64,000 bases of DNA from Nocardioides sp. AX2bis (GCF_902506435.1 NZ_LR733215.1:1574097-1638096); one strand, 5' to 3'. Shown: positions 34,900-43,633, counted from the stretch's first letter. Notes: generated from the letters alone by a model not told the origin. Program-made: numbers and translations.

Positions 34900-36105
34900 T
34901 CAGGTGGTCGGGCGGACGAGCGGGCGGGTCAGCTCCACGACCAGCGAGCGGCCCAGGCGCGGGGTGATCCGCCCTCCGCCGAGGCCGATCTCGACCAGGT
35001 CGTCGAAGACCCGCTGGTCGCCGCGGGCGGCGCGGACGCCGGCGGCCACGACCCCCCGGCGCTGGGCGAGCGTGCCGGCGGTCCAGGTGTGGCGCAGGTG
35101 GCCGGCCAGCAGCCGGCGGACGTCTCGGCGGTAGCGGCGCCCGGCGCTCCCGGGCCTCCCGTCGGCGACGGCCGCGGCGGCGGCCCGTCCCGCCAGGGAC
35201 CCGGTCGCGACGGCGTAGTAGATGCCCTCGCCGGTCATCGGGTTCACCAGGCCGGAGGCGTCGCCGGCCAGCAGGCAGCGCCCGTCGGGCTGCTGCCAGC
35301 GGAACCCGGAGAGGGGCAGCGGGTGTCCGCGCCAGTCCGTGGCGTCGCCGACGAGGCCGGGCAGCAGGCCGTCGAGCGCGTCGAGCATCCGGGCGCGGGT
35401 GGGTCCGGGGCCGTCGTCGACCAGCTCGCCGTACCCGATGTTGGCCAGGCCGTCGCCGCGGTCGAAGGCCCAGGCGTACGACGGCTGCCGGCCCGGCCCC
35501 CACCGGATGACCTGGCGGCCGGCCAGCCAGTCCGGCGTGGGGGTGTAGCCGCGCAGGGCGAGCGCGCGGCGGGGGCTGGTGAGGTGGTGGCGGTCGGTGA
35601 GGGCCGTGCGGACCCGGGAGTGCGCGCCGTCGGCGCCGAGCACGACGGCGCCGGCCACCTCCCCGTCGCCGGTGTCGAGGACCACCGCGTCGGTGCGGAC
35701 CTCGACCCGGCGCACGCGGGCCCGCCGCAGCTCGGCCCCGCGGGCGACCGCGTGCTCGACCAGGCGCGCGTCGAACGCCCGACGCGGCACGACGTGGACG
35801 TCGCGCGACATCCGGCCGTCCACGACGGTGTCGCCGGCGGCCAGCTCGAGGCGTCGCAGGGGCGTCCAGCCCTCGACGGCGTCCTGCATCCCGTGGGCAC
35901 GGAGCACGTCGACGGCCTGCGCCGCGATGCCGTCGCCGCAGCACTTGTCGCGCGGGAAGTCGGCGCGGTCCAGCAGCAGCACCCGCAGGTCGGGGCGGGC
36001 GTCGAGCGCCGCCACGGCGGCCGTGGCGCCGGCCGGGCCCGCGCCGACGACCACCAGGTCGTAGGCCCCGCTCGCGTCCGCCGCGCGGCTCATCGGGCGG
36101 CTCAC
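34900..36105 (-). CDS. geranylgeranyl reductase family flavoprotein
   Basis: A 401-residue FAD enzyme: VVVGAGPAGATAAVAAL at the N terminus, DKCCGDGIA, and CLLAGDASGLVNPMTGEGI. Members saturate double bonds of prenyl chains. In this operon it is a good candidate to reduce the prenyl group placed by the UbiA enzyme. The GTG start overlaps the ubiA stop; an ATG four codons later is also possible. Confidence 0.9.
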   Translation of the reverse strand: MSRPMSRAADASGAYDLVVVGAGPAGATAAVAALDARPDLRVLLLDRADFPRDKCCGDGIAAQAVDVLRAHGMQDAVEGWTPLRRLELAAGDTVVDGRMSRDVHVVPRRAFDARLVEHAVARGAELRRARVRRVEVRTDAVVLDTGDGEVAGAVVLGADGAHSRVRTALTDRHHLTSPRRALALRGYTPTPDWLAGRQVIRWGPGRQPSYAWAFDRGDGLANIGYGELVDDGPGPTRARMLDALDGLLPGLVGDATDWRGHPLPLSGFRWQQPDGRCLLAGDASGLVNPMTGEGIYYAVATGSLAGRAAAAAVADGRPGSAGRRYRRDVRRLLAGHLRHTWTAGTLAQRRGVVAAGVRAARGDQRVFDDLVEIGLGGGRITPRLGRSLVVELTRPLVRPTT

Positions 36106-37022
36106 CGTGCGGCCGCCAGCACGACGACGTCGACCACGGCGATGCCGACGGCGGCCCGGAAGCCCTGGCGGCCCGGGGCGCGCACGGCCACGACGGCCAG
36201 GCCGACGGCCAGCAGCAGGGCCCCGAGCCGGACGGCTGACGGGAGCGTGGTCGTGGCGGCGACGAGGACCGTGGAGGCCAGGACCAGGAGCAGGGCGGCC
36301 CCGATCCGGGACCCGCGCTCGCCGAGACGGTGCGGCAGGCCGCGGACGCCGGTGGCGGCGTCGTCGGCGAGGTCGGGCACGGCGTTCAGCAGGTGCGCGC
36401 CGGTGCCGAGCAGGGCGCCGGCCAGCACGACCCAGGCCGGCGCGGCGGCGTCGCCGGCGGCCCAGACGAAGGCAGGCAGTGCCCCGAAGGCGACGGCGTA
36501 GGGGACCCCGGAGGCGGCGGTCGACTTGAGGCCGAGGTTGTAGGCCCAGCCCGCGGCGACCACGACGAGGTGGAGCAGCCCGGCGAGGAGGCCGCAGGCG
36601 AGGGAGAGCACGACGGTGGCGAGGAGCGCCCCGGTCGTGGCGGCGCGGACCAGCGGGACCGACAGCGCGCCCGAGGCCAACGGCTTGTCGGTGCGGCCGA
36701 CGGCGCGGTCACGGGCCAGGTCGAGCAGGTCGTTGGACCACCCGATCGTCAGCTGCCCGGTCAGCACCGCCAGCACGACCAGGACGGCGCGCCCGGGAGA
36801 GAGGTCGGCGGGCAGGCAGAGCAGCGCCGCGAGCAGCGTGACGGCCAGGGCCGGGCCCGGGTGGGCGGCCCCGAGCAGCGTGCGTACGACGCGCGTGGTC
36901 CCCGCCTCCTCGTGGCCGGTGGGCCGTGAGGAGGCGGCCCGGGCGTGGACCTCACCGTAGCCGCGGGACACCAGGGCGGTACCCCCGGCGGAGGGGTGGG
37001 GCCCGGGGACGTCAGCCGGCAC
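36102..37022 (-). CDS. UbiA-family prenyltransferase
   Basis: A membrane prenyltransferase of up to 306 residues with about eight hydrophobic segments. The first Asp motif is WSNDLLDLARDR, which binds the prenyl diphosphate through Mg; the second is NAVPDLADDAATG. The first 45 residues are polar, so a later start (for example the GTG of VSRGYGEV) is possible. It overlaps the desaturase end by 11 bp. AgqD of Actinoplanes, in a similar cluster, attaches a geranyl group to a phenolic lipid. Confidence 0.9.
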   Translation of the reverse strand: MPADVPGPHPSAGGTALVSRGYGEVHARAASSRPTGHEEAGTTRVVRTLLGAAHPGPALAVTLLAALLCLPADLSPGRAVLVVLAVLTGQLTIGWSNDLLDLARDRAVGRTDKPLASGALSVPLVRAATTGALLATVVLSLACGLLAGLLHLVVVAAGWAYNLGLKSTAASGVPYAVAFGALPAFVWAAGDAAAPAWVVLAGALLGTGAHLLNAVPDLADDAATGVRGLPHRLGERGSRIGAALLLVLASTVLVAATTTLPSAVRLGALLLAVGLAVVAVRAPGRQGFRAAVGIAVVDVVVLAAAR

Positions 37023-38115
37023 CAGGCGGACCGGACTCGCGCAGGGCGGCGGACAACGGGCACTGGAACGGGTCGCGCGCCCGCAGCCCCACGTGGTTGA
37101 GGTAGTCGACCACGATGGCGTACGACTCGAGCAGCCCGACCTCGGTGTAGGCGATGTCGTGGCGGGCGCAGTGCTCGCGGACCAGCGGCCGCACCCGTCG
37201 CAGGTTCGGACGCGGCATGCTCGGGAACAGGTGGTGCTCGATCTGGTAGTTCAGCCCGCCCATGACGACGTCGACCACGGGGCCGCCCCGGACGTTGCGC
37301 GACATCAGGACCTGGCGTCGCAGGAAGTCCAGGCGCGCGCCGCGGGGGACGATCGGCATCCCCTTGTGGTTGGGCGCGAAGGAGCCGCCGAGGCACACCC
37401 CGAAGACGGCCATCTGCACGGCCAGGAACGCCACGGCCTTCCCCGGGGGCAGGAGGAGGAGCAGCCCCGCGACGTACCCGCCGAGGCGGGTCGTCAGCAG
37501 TGCGAGCTCGCTCCAGCGGTGTCGTACGGGGGCCCGCCCCAGGAGGGTGCGCACGCTGGCCCAGTGCAGGTTGAGTCCCTCCAGCGTCAGCAGCGGGAAG
37601 AACAGCCACCCCTGGTGCCGGACGAACCACCCGGCCGGTCCGGTGTCCCGCGCGGCCGCGATCTCGGCGGTGAAGGCGAGCAGGCCGGGGGCGATGTCGG
37701 GGTCGCGGCCCTCCTGGTTGGGCGCGGCGTGGTGCTGGTTGTGCTTGCCGCGCCACCACCCGTAGCTCAACCCGGCGCCGCCGCCGGAGAGCAGCCGCGC
37801 GGCCCAGTCGTTGGGGCGAGCGCCCACGAAGACCTGCCGGTGCGCCGCGTCGTGCCCGAGGAACCCCAGCTGCGTCACGACCAGGCCCAGGAGGGCGGCC
37901 GGGACCAGCTGCCACCACGTGTCGCCCAGCCCGACGACGAGGACCGCGAGACAGACCAGGGCTCCGACGCACCCGGTGACCATCGCGGCGTAGTAGCCGT
38001 AGCGGCGTCGCAGCAGCCCGCTGGCGCGCACCTCCGCAGCCAGGGCGGTGAACGGCGCGGCGGTGCCGCGCGGCACCCGGAGCGGGGCGACGGCGGAGTG
38101 CTGGTCAGCGGTCAT
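37012..38115 (-). CDS. membrane fatty acid desaturase
   Basis: A 367-residue di-iron desaturase with the three histidine boxes HDAAH, HNQHH and QIEHHLFP, and about four membrane segments. The ATG (MTADQHSAVAPLR) was chosen because GAGGA lies 6 nt upstream; longer in-frame starts lack a ribosome-binding site. It is first in the operon, so it may desaturate the acyl chain used by the type III PKS, or the finished lipid. Confidence 0.92.
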   Translation of the reverse strand: MTADQHSAVAPLRVPRGTAAPFTALAAEVRASGLLRRRYGYYAAMVTGCVGALVCLAVLVVGLGDTWWQLVPAALLGLVVTQLGFLGHDAAHRQVFVGARPNDWAARLLSGGGAGLSYGWWRGKHNQHHAAPNQEGRDPDIAPGLLAFTAEIAAARDTGPAGWFVRHQGWLFFPLLTLEGLNLHWASVRTLLGRAPVRHRWSELALLTTRLGGYVAGLLLLLPPGKAVAFLAVQMAVFGVCLGGSFAPNHKGMPIVPRGARLDFLRRQVLMSRNVRGGPVVDVVMGGLNYQIEHHLFPSMPRPNLRRVRPLVREHCARHDIAYTEVGLLESYAIVVDYLNHVGLRARDPFQCPLSAALRESGPPGAG

Positions 38116-38382
38116 GCGTGGTCCTCGGACTCGGGTGAGTCGTCGGGGTCCGGGACGACGGGAGGGGTGGCCGGACGGCACCGTCCTCATGGCTGACGCT
38201 AGCGCGGCACCCGGCACGCAGGGGTGGGGACGGTGGACGCGGGGGCGAGGGGTCCGTACCGTCGGGGCCCGTCCGCTGCTCGCCGGAATCCTGGGACGTA
38301 CGACCCGTCCTGTCGCGCGACGCAGGGAGGACTTTGGTCTACCTTATCGATCGACAAACATCACCTACGGTGGAGGCACGAC
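38116..38382. promoter_or_regulatory. divergent promoter region, desaturase operon / BCCT operon
   Basis: This is the only gap upstream of both divergent operons, so it must hold both promoters. An AT-rich patch at 38330-38365 (CTACCTTATCGATCGACAA) lies just before the BCCT ribosome-binding site. No clear -35/-10 pair or operator could be assigned. Confidence 0.35.
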
Positions 38383-39951
38383 GTGAACCGCGTGATCAAG
38401 GGAGTCGACCCCGGGGTGTTCTGGGGCTCGGCGCTGGTCGTGTCCGCCTTCGTGGGCTGGGGACTGCTCGCGCCGAAGAGCCTCGGCGGGGTGATGAAGC
38501 CGGGCCTGGGCTGGGTGATCGGCACCTTCGGGTGGGCCTTCGTGCTGCTGGCCTTCGCCTCGCTGGCGTTCTGCGTCTTCCTCGTCCTGCACCCCTGGGG
38601 TCGCACCCGGCTCGGTCCGGACGACTCACGCCCGCAGTTCGGCACGTTCTCCTGGGTCTCGATGATGTTCGCGGCTGGGCTGGGCGCCGGGCTGCTCTTC
38701 TACGGCATCGCCGAGCCCGTCTCGCACTGGAGCGCCCCGCCGCACGGCCTGGCGGAGCCCCGCAGCGAGGAGGCCACCCTGGTCGCGCTGCGGTACACCT
38801 ACTTCCACTGGGGCTTCAACGGCTGGGCGATGTACGCGATCGTCGGCGGCGCGATGGCCTACTTCACCTACCGCAAGGGCCTGCCGACCCTCGTCAGCTC
38901 CACCCTGAGCCCGCTGCTCGGCCCGAAGGCGCACGAGACGCTCGTCGGACGGGTGGTCGACGCGCTGGCCATCGTGGCGACGCTGTTCGGCACCGCCACG
39001 GCGCTCGGCCTCAACGGGCTGCAGCTCAACAGCGGGCTCGACTACCTCTTCGGGGTGCCGAAGTCGAACGCGGTGGCCGTGGTGATCATCGCCGTGGTCA
39101 CCGGGCTGTTCCTGCTGTCGGCGACGTCGGGGGTCGAGAAGGGGATCAACTTCCTGGCCAACCTGGGGTCGCTGGCCACGATCGGTCTCTTCCTGTTCTT
39201 CCTGGTCGTCGGGGGCTCGACGGTGCTGGTGATCTCGAACGGCATCGAGTCGATCGGCGACTACGTCCTGCAGGTGCTCCCGATGTCGCTCGAGACCGGC
39301 GTCGGCGACGAGCAGTGGATGGCGAGCTGGACGATCTTCTACTGGGCGTGGTGGGTGTCCTGGGCGCCGTTCGTCGGGATGTTCGTGGCCCGGATCTCCC
39401 GGGGCCGCACGATCCGCGAGTTCGTGCTCGGCGTGGTCGCGGCACCGACCGGCTTCGGCTTCCTGTGGTTCGCCATCGTCGGCGGGGCCGGGATCGAGCT
39501 CCAGCGCAGCGGACGCGCCGACGTGATCGGCACGCTCGCCACGCCCGAGCTGTCGCTCTTCGTCGCCCTGGATGCGCTGCCGCTGCCGCTGGTCAGCTCC
39601 GCGCTGTGCATCGTGCTGATCGCGCTGTTCTTCATCAGCGGCGCCGACGCCGCCAGCGTCGTGATGGCGACGATGGCCTCGAAGGGGTCGCAGGGGCCCT
39701 CACGGGTCGTGGTCGTCGTCTTCGGCATCCTGATCGGCGCGATCGCCTCCGCCATGCTGCTGGTCGGGGGGCTCGTGGCGCTCCAGCAGGCGGCGGTGCT
39801 GGGGTCGGTGCCGTTCGCGGTGGTCCTGGTCCTGGTGGCGTACTGCTGGATCAAGGCGCTGCGCGAGGAGGCGCGCGACCAGCGCGCGGAGGCCGGGTCC
39901 GGGACGCGTACCGCGGTGGCCGCGACCAGCGAGCCGGGAGGCCCGCGGTGA
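38383..39951 (+). CDS. BCCT-family betaine/choline/carnitine transporter
   Basis: A 522-residue secondary transporter with twelve hydrophobic segments. The BCCT signature is TIFYWAWWVSWAPFVGMF followed by ARISRGRTIREF; GLGAGLLFYGIAEPVSHW and ALRYTYFHWGFNGWAMY are typical. It takes up compatible solutes driven by Na+ or H+. The GTG start follows TGGAGG. Its stop overlaps the start of an osmolyte-binding lipoprotein (GTGA). Confidence 0.95.
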   Translation: MNRVIKGVDPGVFWGSALVVSAFVGWGLLAPKSLGGVMKPGLGWVIGTFGWAFVLLAFASLAFCVFLVLHPWGRTRLGPDDSRPQFGTFSWVSMMFAAGLGAGLLFYGIAEPVSHWSAPPHGLAEPRSEEATLVALRYTYFHWGFNGWAMYAIVGGAMAYFTYRKGLPTLVSSTLSPLLGPKAHETLVGRVVDALAIVATLFGTATALGLNGLQLNSGLDYLFGVPKSNAVAVVIIAVVTGLFLLSATSGVEKGINFLANLGSLATIGLFLFFLVVGGSTVLVISNGIESIGDYVLQVLPMSLETGVGDEQWMASWTIFYWAWWVSWAPFVGMFVARISRGRTIREFVLGVVAAPTGFGFLWFAIVGGAGIELQRSGRADVIGTLATPELSLFVALDALPLPLVSSALCIVLIALFFISGADAASVVMATMASKGSQGPSRVVVVVFGILIGAIASAMLLVGGLVALQQAAVLGSVPFAVVLVLVAYCWIKALREEARDQRAEAGSGTRTAVAATSEPGGPR

Positions 39952-40895
39952 GCCGGCGGGTACGCACCACCGCGACGCTCGCGGTCGCCGCGACCTGCGC
40001 GGTGCTCACCGCCTGCGGTGTCAGCTCCGAGCGCGACGCCTCCCAGCAGCCCCAGGGCGCGACGCTGAGGATCACGATCGGCACCCAGGAGTTCCCCGAG
40101 GGGCGGGTGGTCGGCGAGCTGTGGCGACAGGCCCTCGCCGTCAACGGCTACACCGTCGACCTGCGCAAGGCCGTCGGTCCTGCCGAGGACCTCGACGCCG
40201 CGCTGAAGGCCGGGGAGGTCGACGGCTACGTCGCCTACACCGGGACCGTGCTCTCCGTCGTGGCCGGCGAGGAGGTGTCCGGGCTGGACCCCGAGGAGAC
40301 CTACGCACGGGCCGAGGAGTTCTACGCCGGCCAGGACATGGTGATGAGCGAGATGACGCCGTTCCAGAACAAGGACGCCGTCGCGGTCACCCGGGACCTC
40401 GCCCAGGGCGAGGACCTGACCACCGTGGCCGACCTCGCGGACCTGGCCGGGAGCGACCCGCTCCGCCTTGGCGCCCGGCCGGAGTTCGAGTCGCTCTACC
40501 TGGGCCTGGAGGGCCTGCAGGACGTCTACGGGCTCGACGCGTCGTTCGTCCCGCTCGAGCTCGGCACCCAGTACGACGCCCTCGACGCCGGGGAGGTCGA
40601 CGCGGTGGACGCCTTCACCACCGACCCCCAGCTGTCGTCGGGCGACTACACGGTGCTCGAGGACCCCGAGCTGCTGTTCGGCTCGCAGAACGTGGTGATG
40701 GTCGTGGGCCAGGAGAAACTGGACTCGATCGACGCCGAGGCCTTCACCACGGTCGTCGACGCCGTGAACCGCACCCTCGACGAGGACGCGGTGGTCGCGA
40801 TGAACGCCGCCGTCACCGACGGCCAGGACGAGGAGGACGTGGCGGCCGAGCACCTGCGCGACGTCGGTCTCTCCACCCCGCTCGACCTCGACTGA
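39948..40895 (+). CDS. glycine betaine/choline-binding lipoprotein (OpuAC-like)
   Basis: A 315-residue substrate-binding protein with a lipobox LTAC (C23) after a signal peptide. ITIGTQEFPEGRVVGELW, KAGEVDGYVAYTGT and LELGTQYDALDAGEVDAVDA (20) mark the OpuC/ProX glycine-betaine class. Such proteins normally serve ABC transporters; here no permease or ATPase is adjacent, and the gene is coupled to a BCCT carrier instead. It may deliver ligand to a distant ABC system or to the BCCT carrier. Confidence 0.92.
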   Translation: MSRRVRTTATLAVAATCAVLTACGVSSERDASQQPQGATLRITIGTQEFPEGRVVGELWRQALAVNGYTVDLRKAVGPAEDLDAALKAGEVDGYVAYTGTVLSVVAGEEVSGLDPEETYARAEEFYAGQDMVMSEMTPFQNKDAVAVTRDLAQGEDLTTVADLADLAGSDPLRLGARPEFESLYLGLEGLQDVYGLDASFVPLELGTQYDALDAGEVDAVDAFTTDPQLSSGDYTVLEDPELLFGSQNVVMVVGQEKLDSIDAEAFTTVVDAVNRTLDEDAVVAMNAAVTDGQDEEDVAAEHLRDVGLSTPLDLD

Positions 40896-40923
40896 GCCTG
40901 CCCACCACCCCTAGGAGCGACCC

Positions 40924-41409
40924 GTGCCGACCTCCCGCCGCAACCCCTTCGAGGGCGTCACCGACTTCGTCAGCGAGCTCGGCCGGATGCGCACCCTCGG
41001 CATCCACGGCGGTGAGCACGGCGGCGAGAGCGCCGAGCGCACGCACGCCTCCGCGTGGGTGCCGGCCACCGACATCCTCGCCCGCGGCGACGACCTGGTG
41101 ATCCGCATCGAGCTCGCCGGCGTCGATCCCGAGGACGTCGAGCTGCTCTTCCACCACGGGGTGCTCACCGTGTCGGGCACCCGGGCCTCGCTCGACCCGA
41201 CGGCCGACGACGGGGTGGAGTTCTACGTGAGGGAGCGGTTCTACGGCGCCTTCCGCCGGGTGATCACGTTGCCGGAGGGCACGGAGGCGGCCCACCTCGA
41301 CGCCGAGTTCGACGACGGGCTCGTGGAGATCACCGTCCATGGTGCGGTGCACCCCGTGGAGACCACCCGGATCGCGATGGCCGACAGGTCGCGCGGCGCG
41401 ACCTCGTGA
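40924..41409 (+). CDS. Hsp20 / alpha-crystallin small heat-shock protein
   Basis: A 161-residue holdase chaperone. The alpha-crystallin domain spans about 45-145: WVPATDILARGDDLVIRIEL (20), GVDPEDVELLFHHGVLTVSG (20), FRRVITLPEG, and the closing GLVEITV. It has a GTG start with AGGAGCG 5 nt upstream. It lies 28 bp after the osmolyte-binding gene and may share its transcript, which would fit a stress operon. Confidence 0.92.
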   Translation: MPTSRRNPFEGVTDFVSELGRMRTLGIHGGEHGGESAERTHASAWVPATDILARGDDLVIRIELAGVDPEDVELLFHHGVLTVSGTRASLDPTADDGVEFYVRERFYGAFRRVITLPEGTEAAHLDAEFDDGLVEITVHGAVHPVETTRIAMADRSRGATS

Positions 41410-41565
41410 CGGGTCGCCGAGGACGGCTGAGGCCGGCCGGTGGGCAGCCGTCCCGTCCGTGGCGGACCGCCCACCTGCCCGACCGATCAGGTCCGCCGGC
41501 CCGTGGTCGTTGATAGGAACGAGGCGCAGCCCCTCGCACCGTCGCGACGACCCCTTGGAGACCTC

Positions 41566-41964
41566 ATGCCCGCGTTCCCCCCGATCGGCCACGCCGCCCT
41601 CACCGTCACCGACCTGGAGGCCAGCACCCGCTGGTACACCGCGCTGCTGGGCCTCGAGCCGGTGCTCGACGAGGACGAGACCACGGGTGGCTACCACCAC
41701 ACGGTGTGGGCCTTGGAGAGCGGCCAGCTGTTCGGGATCCACACCCACCCCGATCGCGCGGAGGGTGGCTTCGACGAGCGGCGTACGGGCCTGGACCACC
41801 TCGCCTTCGGCTGCGCCGACCGCGCCGAGCTCGAGACCTGGGCGTCCCGGCTCGACGAGCTCGGCATCACCCACGGCGGCGTCGTCGACGCGCACTACGG
41901 CAGCGGCCTGTCCTTCCGCGACCCCGACGGCATCGCGCTGGAGTTCTTCGCCCCTCCCGCCTGA
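41566..41964 (+). CDS. VOC family (glyoxalase-like) protein
   Basis: A 132-residue vicinal-oxygen-chelate protein: IGHAALTVTDLEASTRWYTA (20), LDHLAFGCADRAELETWASR (20), FRDPDGIALEFFAPP. Metal-ligand positions are H9, H78 and E128-like. TTGGAG lies 5 nt before the ATG. The substrate is unknown. A family A repeat array begins 15 bp after the stop. Confidence 0.9.
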   Translation: MPAFPPIGHAALTVTDLEASTRWYTALLGLEPVLDEDETTGGYHHTVWALESGQLFGIHTHPDRAEGGFDERRTGLDHLAFGCADRAELETWASRLDELGITHGGVVDAHYGSGLSFRDPDGIALEFFAPPA

Positions 41965-41978
41965 CGAGCGCGGGCCCC

Positions 41979-42266
41979 GGTGGTCGAGGAGCGAGCGCGA
42001 GCCCCGGAGGTCGAGGAGCGAGCGTGAGCCCCGGTGGTCGAGGAGCGAGCGCGAGCCCCGGTGGTCGAGGAGCGAGCGCAGCGAGCGTCACGAGACCGGT
42101 CGCGGTGGTCGAGGAGCGAGCGCGAGCCCCGGTGGTCGAGGAGCGAGCGCGAGCCCCGGTGGTCGAGGAGCGAGCGCAGCGAGCGTCACGAGACCGGTCG
42201 CGGTGGTCGAGGAGCGAGCGCGAGCCCCGGTGGTCGAGGAGCGAGCGCAGCGAGCGTCACGAGACC
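41979..42266 (+). repeat. family A repeat array without HNH gene (locus 2)
   Basis: Nine forward units: three full 38-bp copies and six short copies in which the second half is replaced by CGAGCCCC, giving a 27-bp period. No HNH gene or inverted arm follows. From 42267 to 42603 nothing coding is seen; only a copy of the rnpB end lies there. Confidence 0.92.
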
Positions 42267-42360
42267 AGCGCCCCAACGTGGGCGCCGCGCCGCGGGCCGG
42301 TGGAGTCGCGATCCGGTGTCACCAGGTGGCACCAGATCACGACTCGAGAGCGTGCTGGGG

Positions 42361-42382
42361 GCGGACGGGCTGGCCTGTAGGC
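42361..42382 (-). repeat. 22-bp duplicate of the rnpB 3' end
   Basis: The 22 bp beginning GCGGACGGGCTGGCCTGTAG are identical to the 3' end of rnpB at 43231-43252, 870 bp away and in the same orientation. This is the pattern left when an element integrates at an RNA gene 3' end and duplicates it (att-like). No integrase lies between. Confidence 0.7.
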
Positions 42383-42603
42383 GACCGTTTCCAGACGCCG
42401 ATCAGTGGTCATCGACTTCTACAGCACCTGCATCATCGACGGCCTACTGGAGCATCTACCGGCCGACTACGTCCGCCGCCCTCACGTGCCTCCCGAGTCG
42501 CCGACCCTCGGGCTGTCCGACCCGCCATTCGCGGCAGTGCCGACTGGGAGGGCGCCCACCCGCCCACGCCTGGATGGCCGACAACCGCGAGCCCAGTTCG
42601 CTC

Positions 42604-42822
42604 GAGGCGCCGATGGCCAAGGCCGAGGCCGGCCGCGTGGTCTCAGACATCGCCCTCAGCTGCGTGGAACTCACCGGCTCGATCGGCTACAGCGGGGTCG
42701 AGCTGCTCGAGAAGTGGGCCCGCGACTCCAAGATCCTCGACATCTTCGAAGGAACCCAGCAGGTCCAGCAGCTGATCGAGGCACGACGTATCCGCAGGCT
42801 CTCCAGCGCCGAGCTCACCTAG
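42604..42822 (+). pseudogene. acyl-CoA dehydrogenase C-terminal fragment
   Basis: About 72 codons match the last helices of acyl-CoA dehydrogenases: EAPMAKAEAGRVVSDIALSC, then LLEKWARDSKILDIFEGTQQ. The N-terminal 300 residues with the FAD site and catalytic base are absent; upstream codons run into repeat DNA. It lies inside the 870-bp segment bounded by the rnpB duplicates, so it is debris of an insertion. Confidence 0.8.
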
Positions 42823-43186
42823 CCGCAGGCGGGTCCTGCTTGGCCAGCGGCTCCCCGAGCGGGGCGTCGGGCTTCTTGCCCGACGCCTTGAAGGGGTCGC
42901 CCCCGGTCTTGGCGGGGCCCGCCACGGGCACCGGCTTGGCGTCGCGGGAGGCAGGGGCCGCCGACGGGGTCGGGGCCGGGTCTCGATTCGGATGCGGATT
43001 CGATGCAGCGTCCGGGCTGGCCACGGGGGCTCCTTCGGGTCGTGGTCGCAGGGTCACGACCATGCCCAGGCTGTCACGGGCACCAAACGTCAGCGAGCGC
43101 CACCTCAGGACCCGGGCTTCGTCGCGGTCCGCCTCGGCCGATCGCTCGTCGGGCAGCACGAAGGACCGCGTACGCGAAGACGTCAC
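42815..43186 (-). CDS. hypothetical Pro/Ala-rich protein, doubtful
   Basis: A 123-residue reading frame. Residues 1-50 are mixed (SSRTRSFVLPDERSAEADRD), the rest is Pro/Ala/Asp-rich and low in complexity. No family is recognised. It overlaps the tail of the acyl-CoA dehydrogenase fragment and lies within the presumed insertion remnant, so it may be non-coding. Confidence 0.3.
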   Translation of the reverse strand: MTSSRTRSFVLPDERSAEADRDEARVLRWRSLTFGARDSLGMVVTLRPRPEGAPVASPDAASNPHPNRDPAPTPSAAPASRDAKPVPVAGPAKTGGDPFKASGKKPDAPLGEPLAKQDPPAAR

Positions 43187-43230
43187 CGAGAGCCCTTCGA
43201 GTCACGTCTTCGCAGGTCAGATGCGGTGAA

Positions 43231-43633
43231 GCGGACGGGCTGGCCTGTAGGCCGGGTTCTGTCCCTCGGCATCGCTGCCTCGGGGGCGACCATCCATCTA
43301 CGGCTGCCGTTGCCGACAGCCTCCAGCGGTCTACCCGTGCGCTCGGGCGGGCCGCCCTCGAACGCGCACGCACTGCTCCGGAGAGCAGCTTCTTGACCTT
43401 GCTCCAGGTGGGGTTTGCCGAGCCGGTCCGGTCACCCGGACCGCTGGTGGTCTCTTGCACCACCGTTTCACCCTTACCGCCCCGGCCGGAGCCGGGGAGG
43501 CGGTCTGTTCTCTGTGGCACTATCCCGCAGGTTGCCCCGGGTGGGTGTTACCCACCACCTCGCCCTGTGGAGCCCGGACCTTCCTCGGGGACCGGTCTCC
43601 CGGTCCACGCGGTCGCCCAGCCAACCCGTCCGC
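43231..43633 (-). ncRNA. rnpB: RNase P RNA, bacterial type A
   Basis: On the minus strand the 5' end (GCGGACGGGTTGG) pairs with the 3' end (GCCAGCCCGTCCGC), forming P1. CCGAGGAAGGTCCGGGCTCC (the conserved GAGGAAAGTCCGGGCTCC region) and GGCGAGGTGGTGGGTAAC follow. Near the 3' end come ACAGAACCCGGCCTACAGG. The length of about 403 nt fits actinobacterial rnpB. It forms the catalytic RNA that trims tRNA 5' leaders. The last 22 bp are duplicated at 42361. Confidence 0.95.

Noticed and set aside
41979-42266. Possible CRISPR array
   Set aside because: Spacing between units is short, GC-rich and similar rather than 30-40 bp of unique spacer; unit length varies; arrays occur in both orientations; no cas gene is present.
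42405-43229. 274-codon plus-strand frame between the rnpB duplicates
   Set aside because: It reads the acyl-CoA dehydrogenase fragment out of frame and has no recognisable domain.
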